DNA of 24,707 nt from CALXSC01 sp964493475. Its GTDB lineage: Bacteria > Pseudomonadota > Alphaproteobacteria > Rickettsiales > UBA1997. Made by a program: the position numbers and the translations under genes. Position 1 is the first letter of the stretch, and every line of letters begins with the position of its first letter. This document shows positions 7,638-15,204 of this stretch, one piece after another. The notes beneath the pieces are model-generated. The model did not search any database. It was not told the origin of the DNA and saw only the letters and a program-made list of their open reading frames with translations. The stretch spans positions 1 to 24,707 of the forward strand of contig CAZBNS010000016.1 of the NCBI GenBank assembly GCA_964493475.1, written 5' to 3'.

Positions 7638-8225
7638 ATGTTCAATTTAGACAACAACACATTATCTTCTTTAATTTATCAAGTTCTCTTGTTGGCTATG
7701 TTAGTTTCCAGTTTATTTATAAGGACTACAACTGATAGGGGCAAAAAATTCAGACATTTAGCTATTTGGTTAGCTGTCATTTTTGTCGGCGTAATATTTT
7801 ATAACAACAGAAGCATATTTCATAATTTTATTCCTTATGTTGCAAACACAAACGAAGAAGGAAAACTTGAAATAAGAAAATCAGCAGACAATCATTTTTA
7901 TATAATGTTGAAAGTTAATAACCAAAATATTTTATTTTTAATAGATACTGGAGCCACAACGACAAGCTTAACGCTAAAAGACGCCAAACGAATTGGAGTG
8001 AATACAGACAATTTAAAATATAATCAAATAGTAAATACGGCAAATGGAATTATTTACAACGCTAGTGCAAAAATTTTTAACATACAAGTTGGAAATTTTA
8101 AAATTGACGATATGTGGGTTTTAGTCAATAAAAATTTATCTGGAAATTCATTACTTGGTATGAATTTTTTAAAGCAGCTAAAGGGATATGAGGTTAGACA
8201 AGATAAAATGATTTTGTATTATTAG
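7638..8225 (+). CDS. Membrane-anchored retropepsin-like aspartic protease (clan AA, TIGR02281-like)
   Basis: 195 residues. Two hydrophobic segments at about 10-28 and 41-55 anchor the protein to the inner membrane. The C-terminal domain (about 75-195) is a single retropepsin-like unit with the catalytic motif FLIDTGATTT (Asp at about 103), followed by the flap-type VNTANGIIYNA and the conserved GNSLLGMNFLKQL. Known: proteins of this type are widespread in Alphaproteobacteria, and as single-lobed aspartic proteases they are expected to work as dimers. The substrate is unknown. It is tightly coupled to the preceding TyrA-like gene. A long AT-rich hairpin follows directly after the stop. Confidence 0.88.
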   Translation: MFNLDNNTLSSLIYQVLLLAMLVSSLFIRTTTDRGKKFRHLAIWLAVIFVGVIFYNNRSIFHNFIPYVANTNEEGKLEIRKSADNHFYIMLKVNNQNILFLIDTGATTTSLTLKDAKRIGVNTDNLKYNQIVNTANGIIYNASAKIFNIQVGNFKIDDMWVLVNKNLSGNSLLGMNFLKQLKGYEVRQDKMILYY

Positions 8226-8272
8226 TTCTTATTTATACTTCCGCAAATAAAACAATCATAAATAAATAAGAA
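8226..8272 (+). terminator. AT-rich hairpin after the protease gene
   Basis: TTCTTATTTAT (8226-8236) pairs perfectly with ATAAATAAGAA (8262-8272), an 11-bp stem with a 25-base loop. The stem is AT-rich and not directly followed by a T run on the plus strand (the nearest is ACTTTTTTATTT at about 8278-8289), so termination here is possible but not certain. Confidence 0.35.
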
Positions 8273-8289
8273 AAAATACTTTTTTATTT

Positions 8290-9414
8290 ATGGAAAATAC
8301 CACGAATTTAAAACTGCCATTATTAGTGTCAAATCAATCGCAAAAAGAAATTACACACAATGAGGCTTTAATTATAATTGACAATATCTTGCAAAATGGA
8401 ATTATTGACAAGGATTTAATAAATCCACCAGCAAATCCAAATACAAATGACTTATATATTGTAGGAACAAACGCAACTGGAAGTTGGGAAGGGAAATATG
8501 GACAATTGGCGTTTTACGATAATGGCTGGAGATTTATTGAAGCTAAAGAGGGTTTCACATTCTGGATTAATGATGAGGACAGCTTATATACTTATAACGG
8601 TTCAATATGGAAAAAAACACTTGAAGCAACAGGAGCTAGCGTTGGAAGTCTTGACGACTTATCAGATATAACAATAACCTCATTAACCCAATACGATTTA
8701 TTGCAACACAATGGAACAAACTTTGTAAATACAAAAAATATTCAAAATTTGTCATCACTTGGCATAAATGCAACTGCCGACAGCACAAACAAATTAAGCG
8801 TAAAAAGTGATACAGTCCTTTTTGACAAAGCCACAGCAAACAGCCAAATAAAAGTTAATAAAGCATCAGCTACAGACACAGCAAGCCATCTATTTCAAAC
8901 TAATTATAGTGGCAGAGCGGAGTTTGGGCTAACTGGTAGTGATAATTTCACATTAAAAGTTTCAAGCGACGGCGAAGTTTGGAATGAAAGCTTCGTAGTT
9001 AATAAGGAAACAGGTAATATTGATTTTAAAGGAACTATTACAAACAATGGAAGTTCTTTAAGCTCAGGAAGCAATTGGACCAACTCTAATCTTGTATTAT
9101 CAACAATCACAAACATAGGTACACATGAAATTGATCTATCTTCATATTTGCCAAGCGATAATAATAATTATGAAATTATATTGAGTTGGAGGGGTTATAC
9201 AGCGACTCCCAATGTCGCTTCCAGAATTTTTATATCCTCCGACATAATAACAACAGGTATGATTATAGGGTGGTGCTTCCTAGGAATTGGAACCGCAGGA
9301 AATACTATTATAGTTCCAGTAGGAAGCGAAAGATATATAAAATATATAATAGAGGGTTGTGTTATAAGTACAGACACAACTTTATACATTAGCGGATATA
9401 AAAAAATAAATTAA
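8290..9414 (+). CDS. DUF2793 phage tail-fibre-like protein
   Basis: 374 residues. The N-terminal 110 residues match DUF2793 closely: LKLPLLVSNQSQKEITHNEA, then PPANPNTNDLYIVG, GSWEGKYGQLAFYDNGWRF and SLYTYNGSIWKK. DUF2793 is found in tail or host-specificity proteins of alphaproteobacterial phages and gene transfer agents. The rest is a Ser/Thr/Asn-rich fibre shaft with the typical SLDDLSDITI and YDLLQHNGTNFVNT repeats, then a beta-rich, Cys-containing C-terminal domain that could bind a receptor. No signal peptide is seen. It is followed by a small gene whose ribosome binding site overlaps its stop codon. No capsid, portal, terminase or baseplate gene is nearby, so this is an isolated tail cassette. 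Confidence 0.85.
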   Translation: MENTTNLKLPLLVSNQSQKEITHNEALIIIDNILQNGIIDKDLINPPANPNTNDLYIVGTNATGSWEGKYGQLAFYDNGWRFIEAKEGFTFWINDEDSLYTYNGSIWKKTLEATGASVGSLDDLSDITITSLTQYDLLQHNGTNFVNTKNIQNLSSLGINATADSTNKLSVKSDTVLFDKATANSQIKVNKASATDTASHLFQTNYSGRAEFGLTGSDNFTLKVSSDGEVWNESFVVNKETGNIDFKGTITNNGSSLSSGSNWTNSNLVLSTITNIGTHEIDLSSYLPSDNNNYEIILSWRGYTATPNVASRIFISSDIITTGMIIGWCFLGIGTAGNTIIVPVGSERYIKYIIEGCVISTDTTLYISGYKKIN

Positions 9415-9422
9415 GGAGAAAC

Positions 9423-9791
9423 ATGAAATATTTTATAAATATAAAAAATGGAAAAGCCGACGGAGTTAGCCAGATTAACAATTCAAGGTTTGCAGATGAA
9501 AATAATTTTCAAATAGAGATAGATGAAGAGACTTATAATAAAATTATAGAAGGAAAAATATATAAATACGAAAATGATTTAATTGTAGAAGATGTTGAAG
9601 CTATAAAAAATACGGAGATTAAAAAATTAAAGAAAGAAACAGAAAATGAAATTTTTGAAATATATCCAATAGTGAAGCAGTTAGATATTATAGCAAAAAT
9701 TGGTGGTTATACCGATGATGATTTTGATGAAATGAAGAGTTTCATAGAGGAGAAAATGGCGGTGTATCAAATTAAGAAAAATAGATTATAA
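9423..9791 (+). CDS. Small tail-fibre partner protein (assembly or chaperone-like)
   Basis: 122 residues. AAGGAGA at 9413-9419, one of the few good ribosome binding sites in the window, overlaps the stop of the tail-fibre gene and fixes the ATG at 9423, so the two are translationally linked. The N-terminal half is a small beta-type domain (MKYFINIKNGKADGV). The C-terminal half is helical, and its pattern IYPIVKQLDIIAKIGGYTDD followed by FDEMKSFIEE resembles the C-terminal region of phage tail-fibre-associated proteins (YPxxxQxNxxxxGGYT-like). By position and likeness it may help fold or attach the fibre. I cannot name the family with certainty. Confidence 0.6.
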   Translation: MKYFINIKNGKADGVSQINNSRFADENNFQIEIDEETYNKIIEGKIYKYENDLIVEDVEAIKNTEIKKLKKETENEIFEIYPIVKQLDIIAKIGGYTDDDFDEMKSFIEEKMAVYQIKKNRL

Positions 9792-9850
9792 ATATTCGTA
9801 TAATTTTCTATTAAAATTTGATAGTTAATCTTTTTAGTTATAGTCTTCAC

Positions 9851-10969
9851 TTACTTCTTTTTTATAGTTAATAATGGTATAAAGCTAAATAATTTTACAT
9901 TTGTTTTCATTTTTCTAGTTTCTATTTTTAAAAATGGAACAACATTAAATAAATAATGTTTTTTATTTACTCCATCGGCACCTATATATTTTTTCTTTAT
10001 TTTGTAGATCGGAAAGAAACTTAAAAAATTAAATCTTAAAATCTCTGTATCTACAGACGATAGCCACTTATTCAAGGCATCATAAGGAAAGTTTTTTAAT
10101 TTTCTATCTAACAAATTATCTCTAATTTTATCAAAAAGAAAATTTTGTTGCATATATAAAATACAACTATGACTTATAGCTTCAAGAGAATTTTCATTTT
10201 GTATCTCCATTAATTTTCTTAAATATCCTTCCATTAAAAAATTACTCCATAAATCATTATAAACTTTTTGGCAATTTTTCACATGCAGCTTATAACTATT
10301 ACTAATACTTTTTTCATCTGTAAAATTTGTAGAGCCATCCATTCTAAAATTTAAAATTGGCGTAGATATGAATGCTCTTTTATAATCATTCAGTATCAAT
10401 CTATTAACGAAATCACAATCACTAGCTGTTCCATATTTTTTCCAATCATAATAATTTTGCTTCTCATAAACTTCTTTCTTGCAAAGCATTGTTTCATGAT
10501 TAAACGGCAGTAATAAAAAAAATCTAGCGAAGTAATCATCAGAACTTTGCCATATACGCAACAATTTATCATCTTTTCTTGATAACATATTGGTTGACGA
10601 ATATGAGTAGTCAGCATTTTCTCTTTCTAATGCTTCAACAGACAACTCTATGGCTTCCTTGATATAATAGTCATCAGAATTTAAAATGGCAACATATTTT
10701 CCTGAAGCTCTTTTGATACCCTTGTTCATAGCATCGCACATACATTCGTCTGGTTCACTATAATACTTAATATATCTCTTATCAGCATATTCTTTCAACA
10801 GCTCTAAAGTTCCGTCTGTTGACGCTCCATCTATAATAATATGCTCTACATTTTTATATGTTTGATTATGAACACTTTCAATATTTTGTCTAAAAAACTT
10901 TTCTCTGCCGTTTTTAATTAAATTAAAAGTTGCCGTAATAACTGTTACTTTTGGCGGATTCTCATTCAT
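9851..10969 (-). CDS. Glycosyltransferase family 2, last gene of the polysaccharide operon
   Basis: 372 residues. The GT-A fold of family GT2 is clear: VTVITATFNL at the N-terminus, VEHIIIDGASTDGT, then AILNSDDYY carrying the DxD-type metal/nucleotide-sugar motif at about residues 95-100, and HETMLCKKEVYE further on. It would transfer one sugar in synthesis of the surface glycan at the cytoplasmic membrane face. Donor and acceptor are unknown. The C-terminal 55 residues carry copies of the motif seen in two other transferases here: YLFNVVPFLKIETRK and KLFSFIPLLTIKKK, perhaps with a third weaker copy before them. The gene overlaps the preceding GT2 by four bases and is its paralogue. Confidence 0.92.
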   Translation of the reverse strand: MNENPPKVTVITATFNLIKNGREKFFRQNIESVHNQTYKNVEHIIIDGASTDGTLELLKEYADKRYIKYYSEPDECMCDAMNKGIKRASGKYVAILNSDDYYIKEAIELSVEALERENADYSYSSTNMLSRKDDKLLRIWQSSDDYFARFFLLLPFNHETMLCKKEVYEKQNYYDWKKYGTASDCDFVNRLILNDYKRAFISTPILNFRMDGSTNFTDEKSISNSYKLHVKNCQKVYNDLWSNFLMEGYLRKLMEIQNENSLEAISHSCILYMQQNFLFDKIRDNLLDRKLKNFPYDALNKWLSSVDTEILRFNFLSFFPIYKIKKKYIGADGVNKKHYLFNVVPFLKIETRKMKTNVKLFSFIPLLTIKKK

Positions 10970-12051
10970 CGTTTTATTTTCAATATTGGTATAAAATTAA
11001 ATAATCTATATGAGGTTTGATTATGCTTCCTCTTTACTGAAATGATTGGTATGCGATAAATGTAATATGTACTTTTATTTTGTGTTTTTACAATATTAAA
11101 TCTAAATATTTCAAATAAATTTATTTTAATTTTTTGTTTAGTAATATTAATTGCGCTCCAAGACTTCAGTTTTTCATCACTTAATTTTTGTGCTTCATTT
11201 ATATAATCTAAGAAAAATAAATAGTTAAAATTCTTTAATTCTTTTGCAAACATCATATTTTTTAACATACTCAAAAAATAAGGAGGATATATATTTTCCA
11301 CAAACATCATTTGGCAAATTCCTTCTTCAAATTTATAAAAATTAAAAACATCTGCAAATAATTTATCAATATTTTGCAGAGTTTCTTTGGAATATTGACC
11401 ATTATTTCCAGTGGTCGCACCGCCTAATCTAGCTGTAATCATCGCTTTATCAATATACGTGCATCTATAATCACCCAAAACAAGCGAAATATTAAAAGCA
11501 TAGTCTATGGTTGTTCTATATTTCTCATTGTGATAACCTAATTCTTCATAAACACTCTTTTTGCAAACCAAAGTTTCATGATTATAAGTCATGCGTATAA
11601 AAAAAGACTCAACTGGAGAGAAATTGTAATGAGCCACAAACTCATCATTTTCTCTTCTTATTACATTAAATGATGCAATACAATAGTCAGCCTCAGTTTC
11701 TTCTAATTTCTTTATAGCAATTTCCAGAACGTCATCATTGGTATAAAAATCATCGCTATTCAAAAAACATACATATTTTCCCGTAGCTTTTTTTATGCCC
11801 TTATTCATCCCTTCCCACATTCCTTTGTCAGGCTCACTATAACATTTTAACCAACCTTTGTCTTCATATTCCTTGATTAACTCCAAAGTTCCGTCTGTTG
11901 ACGCCGCATCAATAACAATATGTTCTATATTTTTATATGTTTGATTATGAACGCTTTCAACTGCTTGGCGAAAAAATTTCTTTCGCCCATCTTTAATTAA
12001 ATTAAATGTAGCCGTTATCACTGTAATTTTTGGTAAACTTTTTTCTGTCAT
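10966..12051 (-). CDS. Glycosyltransferase family 2, paralogue of the downstream gene
   Basis: 361 residues, clearly homologous along most of its length to the next gene (9851-10969). Shared blocks include ITVITATFNLIK, ESVHNQTYKN, STDGTLEL, MNKGIK and LNSDD (the metal-binding motif). They differ in the central acceptor region and after residue 200. The C-terminus has the same tail motif: a divergent copy TYYIYRIPIISVKRK, then YRLFNFIPILKIKR. The stop overlaps the start of the next gene by four bases. The likely job is transfer of a sugar in the same glycan. The pair is probably a tandem duplication that has diverged to make different linkages. Confidence 0.92.
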   Translation of the reverse strand: MTEKSLPKITVITATFNLIKDGRKKFFRQAVESVHNQTYKNIEHIVIDAASTDGTLELIKEYEDKGWLKCYSEPDKGMWEGMNKGIKKATGKYVCFLNSDDFYTNDDVLEIAIKKLEETEADYCIASFNVIRRENDEFVAHYNFSPVESFFIRMTYNHETLVCKKSVYEELGYHNEKYRTTIDYAFNISLVLGDYRCTYIDKAMITARLGGATTGNNGQYSKETLQNIDKLFADVFNFYKFEEGICQMMFVENIYPPYFLSMLKNMMFAKELKNFNYLFFLDYINEAQKLSDEKLKSWSAINITKQKIKINLFEIFRFNIVKTQNKSTYYIYRIPIISVKRKHNQTSYRLFNFIPILKIKR

Positions 12052-12100
12052 ATTATTTATTTAAAAATTGGTATATATTTATCTTTTTCATATTAATTTA

Positions 12101-13294
12101 CTATTTATTATCGAATACTGATAAATAAAGCTTCACATTTTCAGTTATATTATATTTATCTAAATAATTCTCTCTTTGTTTTTTTATTTTTTCAATATCA
12201 GGTAGTCTTAAAATTTTTTCAGCCAACTCCATATAATTTCCCATGTCATATTGCCAAAAAGCCTCGCCCGTAAAAACTTTTACACTATCAAACATATTAT
12301 TTCTTGTTGCAAAAACATAATCTGTTAATTCTAAAGCATTTCCTAAACTAGCGGAAGCTGACTCTCCTATTTTTACATGCGGTAAAACTATGTAATCACA
12401 AAACAAATGTCCTTTTAGCATTTCTTCACCATCACTTTGAAATCCCATAAAATGAACTCTTTCTGAAAGATCCAAATTTTCAATAAGACATTCTAAATCT
12501 TTTGTTTGCTGCAATCCATTTGGTTGATCAATATAACTTAATGAATGTTGCCCGCCATAGATAAACAAATGATAATCTTTGGGCAAAAACTTTAAAGCCT
12601 TGATAATAGCAACATAATCCTTATGACCAACAATAGTTCCCAGGACTCCGATTGCTTTTTTAAAGTCTATCTTGTCAAGCCCCTTTTCTTTTATATATTC
12701 TTCTTTTGAAAAATCTTTCTTTATTTTTTCTATATCTTCTTTTCTTTTGTAATTTAATGGGTGCATGATAATATTAATATCGGCAACTAAACCAAGAATC
12801 TTATTTCTAGTTTCTAGACTATGAACAATTACTAGTCCATTTTTTGTTCTTACTTGTTTTAGAAGACTTGTAAATTTGGCCTCGCAACCAAAGCTTACAT
12901 TTTTTACTTTATAAAAAAATCTCTTTAATCCTTTTCTTTTTTTCTCTGAAGATCTCAAAAAAGTCGTATTATGAATAGTAATTGAAAAAGCCTTTTCTTT
13001 ACATGAATATATCAATTTCATTACTCTTTTAAGGCTAGTAGATAGTGAACAACCGTATAATGCGGATTCATATTGAATGCTTACATAATCAAAATCTCGA
13101 ATTTTTCTTGAAAATTCATCAATAATACTATCTCCCATTCGCATTTTGTCCGACGAATTAGAATAAAAAATTGAAAAAGGCAATCTTAAAATTTCAACAA
13201 AATGTCCTTGTCTAGTAAATTCTTCAACTAAAGTTTTAGAATAAGCGGAATTTGCTTCTCCTTCTCCATAGCAACTAACTATTCCTATTTTCAT
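12101..13294 (-). CDS. GT4-type (GT-B fold) glycosyltransferase
   Basis: 397 residues. The N-terminal domain begins MKIGIVSCYGEGEANSAYSK, followed by a DYVSIQYE strand typical of GT4 N-domains. The C-terminal domain contains AIGVLGTIVGHKDYVAIIKA, HLFIYGGQHS, VHFMGFQSDGEEM and LPHVKIGESASASLGNALEL, the position of the family's nucleotide-sugar-binding ExxxxxxxE region (here E-S-A-S-A-S-L-G-N-A-L-E). No signal or membrane segment is seen. It lacks the C-terminal LFxFIP tail of its neighbours. However, a short reading-frame relic of that tail (KYIPIFK) lies just after its stop, at 12057-12092. It is one base from the GT8 gene upstream. Donor sugar unknown. Confidence 0.85.
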   Translation of the reverse strand: MKIGIVSCYGEGEANSAYSKTLVEEFTRQGHFVEILRLPFSIFYSNSSDKMRMGDSIIDEFSRKIRDFDYVSIQYESALYGCSLSTSLKRVMKLIYSCKEKAFSITIHNTTFLRSSEKKRKGLKRFFYKVKNVSFGCEAKFTSLLKQVRTKNGLVIVHSLETRNKILGLVADINIIMHPLNYKRKEDIEKIKKDFSKEEYIKEKGLDKIDFKKAIGVLGTIVGHKDYVAIIKALKFLPKDYHLFIYGGQHSLSYIDQPNGLQQTKDLECLIENLDLSERVHFMGFQSDGEEMLKGHLFCDYIVLPHVKIGESASASLGNALELTDYVFATRNNMFDSVKVFTGEAFWQYDMGNYMELAEKILRLPDIEKIKKQRENYLDKYNITENVKLYLSVFDNK

Positions 13295-13295
13295 A

Positions 13296-14312
13296 TTATT
13301 TTGTCCTCAATGTTAGTAATGGTATAAAACCAAAAAGGTTATATTTCTTTTTATTATTTTTTTTAATCACTGTTAAGAATGGTATAAATTCAAATAATTT
13401 ATAATATTCATAATTTGTTTCTTTGGGTTGATTTGAAATAGAAAAAGTTTTTGTCATTCCAGCATAAAATGGAGTCATTTCAGCAAAAAACCAAAAACTA
13501 TCAAAATTTCTCAGTTTTCTGCCATTATAGTCATTTTCGATTCTTTTCCAAACTTTTACTGGGGAAAAATGCTGTATTATTTCATGCCTCCACTCTTCCT
13601 CTATATATTCATCGCTGATATTTGGAAAAGTATTTTTTATCACATTTTTTCTATCTGGTAAGTTGTATCTATTTTTTAATAACTTGTAATTGTTGTTATT
13701 ATAATATATGCAGAAAATATCTTCAATAATTGTTGAAATATGCTCTTTATATTTTTTTGCAATTTCTAACATTTTAGCAGAGCTCTGGTTTTTTCTCCAT
13801 TTTTTGCAATCAATTAAAACAACTCCAGCATTCGCAAAAATATGATCTTTAGAGACTCCTAAATTTTCAACACATTTTTTTATTATTTTCTGAGTAGCCC
13901 CAATATCGGATGTAGCCGCCATTTCATAACCGCCCATGTCTTCGTCCCAGAGCATTTTTATATCACCTAGAGCAATAACATCGGTATCTAAGTAAATAGC
14001 TCTATCTATTTCAGGAGCTACTTCGGGAATTAACAACCTTGCATAGCAGTCAACGAATTGACCTTTTGCTCCCCAACCTCTTAATCCTTTGAATTGTTTC
14101 AAATCAATTGGTAAATATTTTATAGAAAAATTATTAAATCTTGCTTTTAGCGTTTCCAATTGTTTTTTATTAAAAGCAGAAATGCCACAATCTAAAATAT
14201 AAAAATCTATAAATGATTTTGTATTATAGCAGATACTGCAAATAGATGTGGCTAATATATCCACTAGATCGTCTTGTCCTTCAAAAAATACTGGTATGTT
14301 TGTATTTTGCAT
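13296..14312 (-). CDS. Glycosyltransferase family 8 (LgtC/galactosyltransferase-like)
   Basis: 338 residues. GT8 features are plain: IPVFFEGQDDLVDILATSIC at the N-terminus (the usual DxNY region is altered), RLLIPEVAPEIDRAIYLDTD with the metal-binding DxD at residues 109-111, an NAGVVLIDCKKWR block, and QHFSPVKVW matching the usual HxxGxxKPW motif. Such enzymes commonly transfer Gal or Glc with retention in LPS or capsule synthesis. The C-terminal 40 residues contain two tandem copies of the local tail motif: YKLFEFIPFLTVIKK and YNLFGFIPLLTLRTK. This matters because GT8 and GT2 are different families, so the tail was joined independently of the catalytic domain. Spacing to the next genes is 1 and 4 bases. 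Confidence 0.9.
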   Translation of the reverse strand: MQNTNIPVFFEGQDDLVDILATSICSICYNTKSFIDFYILDCGISAFNKKQLETLKARFNNFSIKYLPIDLKQFKGLRGWGAKGQFVDCYARLLIPEVAPEIDRAIYLDTDVIALGDIKMLWDEDMGGYEMAATSDIGATQKIIKKCVENLGVSKDHIFANAGVVLIDCKKWRKNQSSAKMLEIAKKYKEHISTIIEDIFCIYYNNNNYKLLKNRYNLPDRKNVIKNTFPNISDEYIEEEWRHEIIQHFSPVKVWKRIENDYNGRKLRNFDSFWFFAEMTPFYAGMTKTFSISNQPKETNYEYYKLFEFIPFLTVIKKNNKKKYNLFGFIPLLTLRTK

Positions 14313-14316
14313 ATTA

Positions 14317-15195
14317 TTATATATTTATTTTTAGCTCTTTTAAATTTAAAATTCTCTTTAATAAACTATTGTCTAGCAAGGTTTCTTTAGATCTTTTTGC
14401 TGTAAATATTTTATTATCACTATCCATAAAAATTGGAATAATCTTACTTTTATCTAGGTTGTATTTCTCAGCAATTCTAACCGCTAGGTCATATTTAGAA
14501 AGTTTTTCATCACCAGCAATATTTACTATTTTGCATTGATGAGCTTCTGGTTTTTCAATTAAGTCAATAACAACTTTTGAAGCTGTATCAAAATCTATCA
14601 TTGATTTAAATTGATCTTTAAACATTTCTATTTTTTCACCATTTTTTAATTTCTCAACAATTTCATCAAAAAAATGTTTTTTGTTTGATATTAAACTTGG
14701 ACCCATTAATACAGGAAATCTTACAATATTAAAGCCGGCGACATCTACCATCCTCTCAGCTATAGTCTTATGTTCACCATATTTATTTGATGGGTTTAGT
14801 TTGTCTTCTTCATTGAATTTATGTCCTTCAATGCCTTCACCATATACAACTTCCGTTGACGGATAATACATTGTCTTAATATTATCCATGATTTGCAAAA
14901 AATTAGCTAACGCAACAATGTTGATATTCCATGCAATTTTTGGATTTTGTAAAACCAAATCTGGTTTATGGTAAGCGGCCAGGAAAATTACTTTTAAATT
15001 ATTTTCATTTTTTGTCAAGTTTTGAATTTTCTTTAAATCATCAATACTTGTAATATCGCACTTTTCCCAACTTACCTTTGGACTTTTTTCGCCAAGAACT
15101 AAATCAGTAGCCAATATTGTATCATCAGTTTTTTCTAAAATATTTTTTATAAAATAATTTCCCAAGAATCCGTTTGCACCTATAATTAAAAACAT
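14317..15195 (-). CDS. NAD-dependent sugar epimerase/reductase (extended SDR)
   Basis: 292 residues. The nucleotide-binding motif GANGFLG is at residues 6-12, with an Asp at the end of the second strand (ATDLVLG). The catalytic region has YPSTEVVYGEG (Ser/Thr about 113-114) and YGEHK (YxxxK, 139-143). The order and length fit sugar-nucleotide reductases such as 4-ketohexose reductases (RMD, Fcl-like) or epimerases. Beside gmd, a natural role is reduction of GDP-4-keto-6-deoxymannose or of its C3-epimerised form, but the exact product cannot be read from sequence. It is four bases from the GT8 gene and ten from the FAD gene, within the operon. Confidence 0.82.
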   Translation of the reverse strand: MFLIIGANGFLGNYFIKNILEKTDDTILATDLVLGEKSPKVSWEKCDITSIDDLKKIQNLTKNENNLKVIFLAAYHKPDLVLQNPKIAWNINIVALANFLQIMDNIKTMYYPSTEVVYGEGIEGHKFNEEDKLNPSNKYGEHKTIAERMVDVAGFNIVRFPVLMGPSLISNKKHFFDEIVEKLKNGEKIEMFKDQFKSMIDFDTASKVVIDLIEKPEAHQCKIVNIAGDEKLSKYDLAVRIAEKYNLDKSKIIPIFMDSDNKIFTAKRSKETLLDNSLLKRILNLKELKINI

Positions 15196-15204
15196 ATTTT
15201 ACCT

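Noticed and set aside
8236..8246. TACTTCCGCA shared with the reverse strand near 1030 as a possible regulatory motif
   Set aside because: There are only two 10-base occurrences, in unrelated contexts and different orientation to the flanking genes. This is too little to support a site.
9186..9392. Overlapping frames of 64-68 codons inside the tail-fibre gene
   Set aside because: The DUF2793 protein is continuous through this region, and the overlapping frames have no ribosome binding site or recognisable features.
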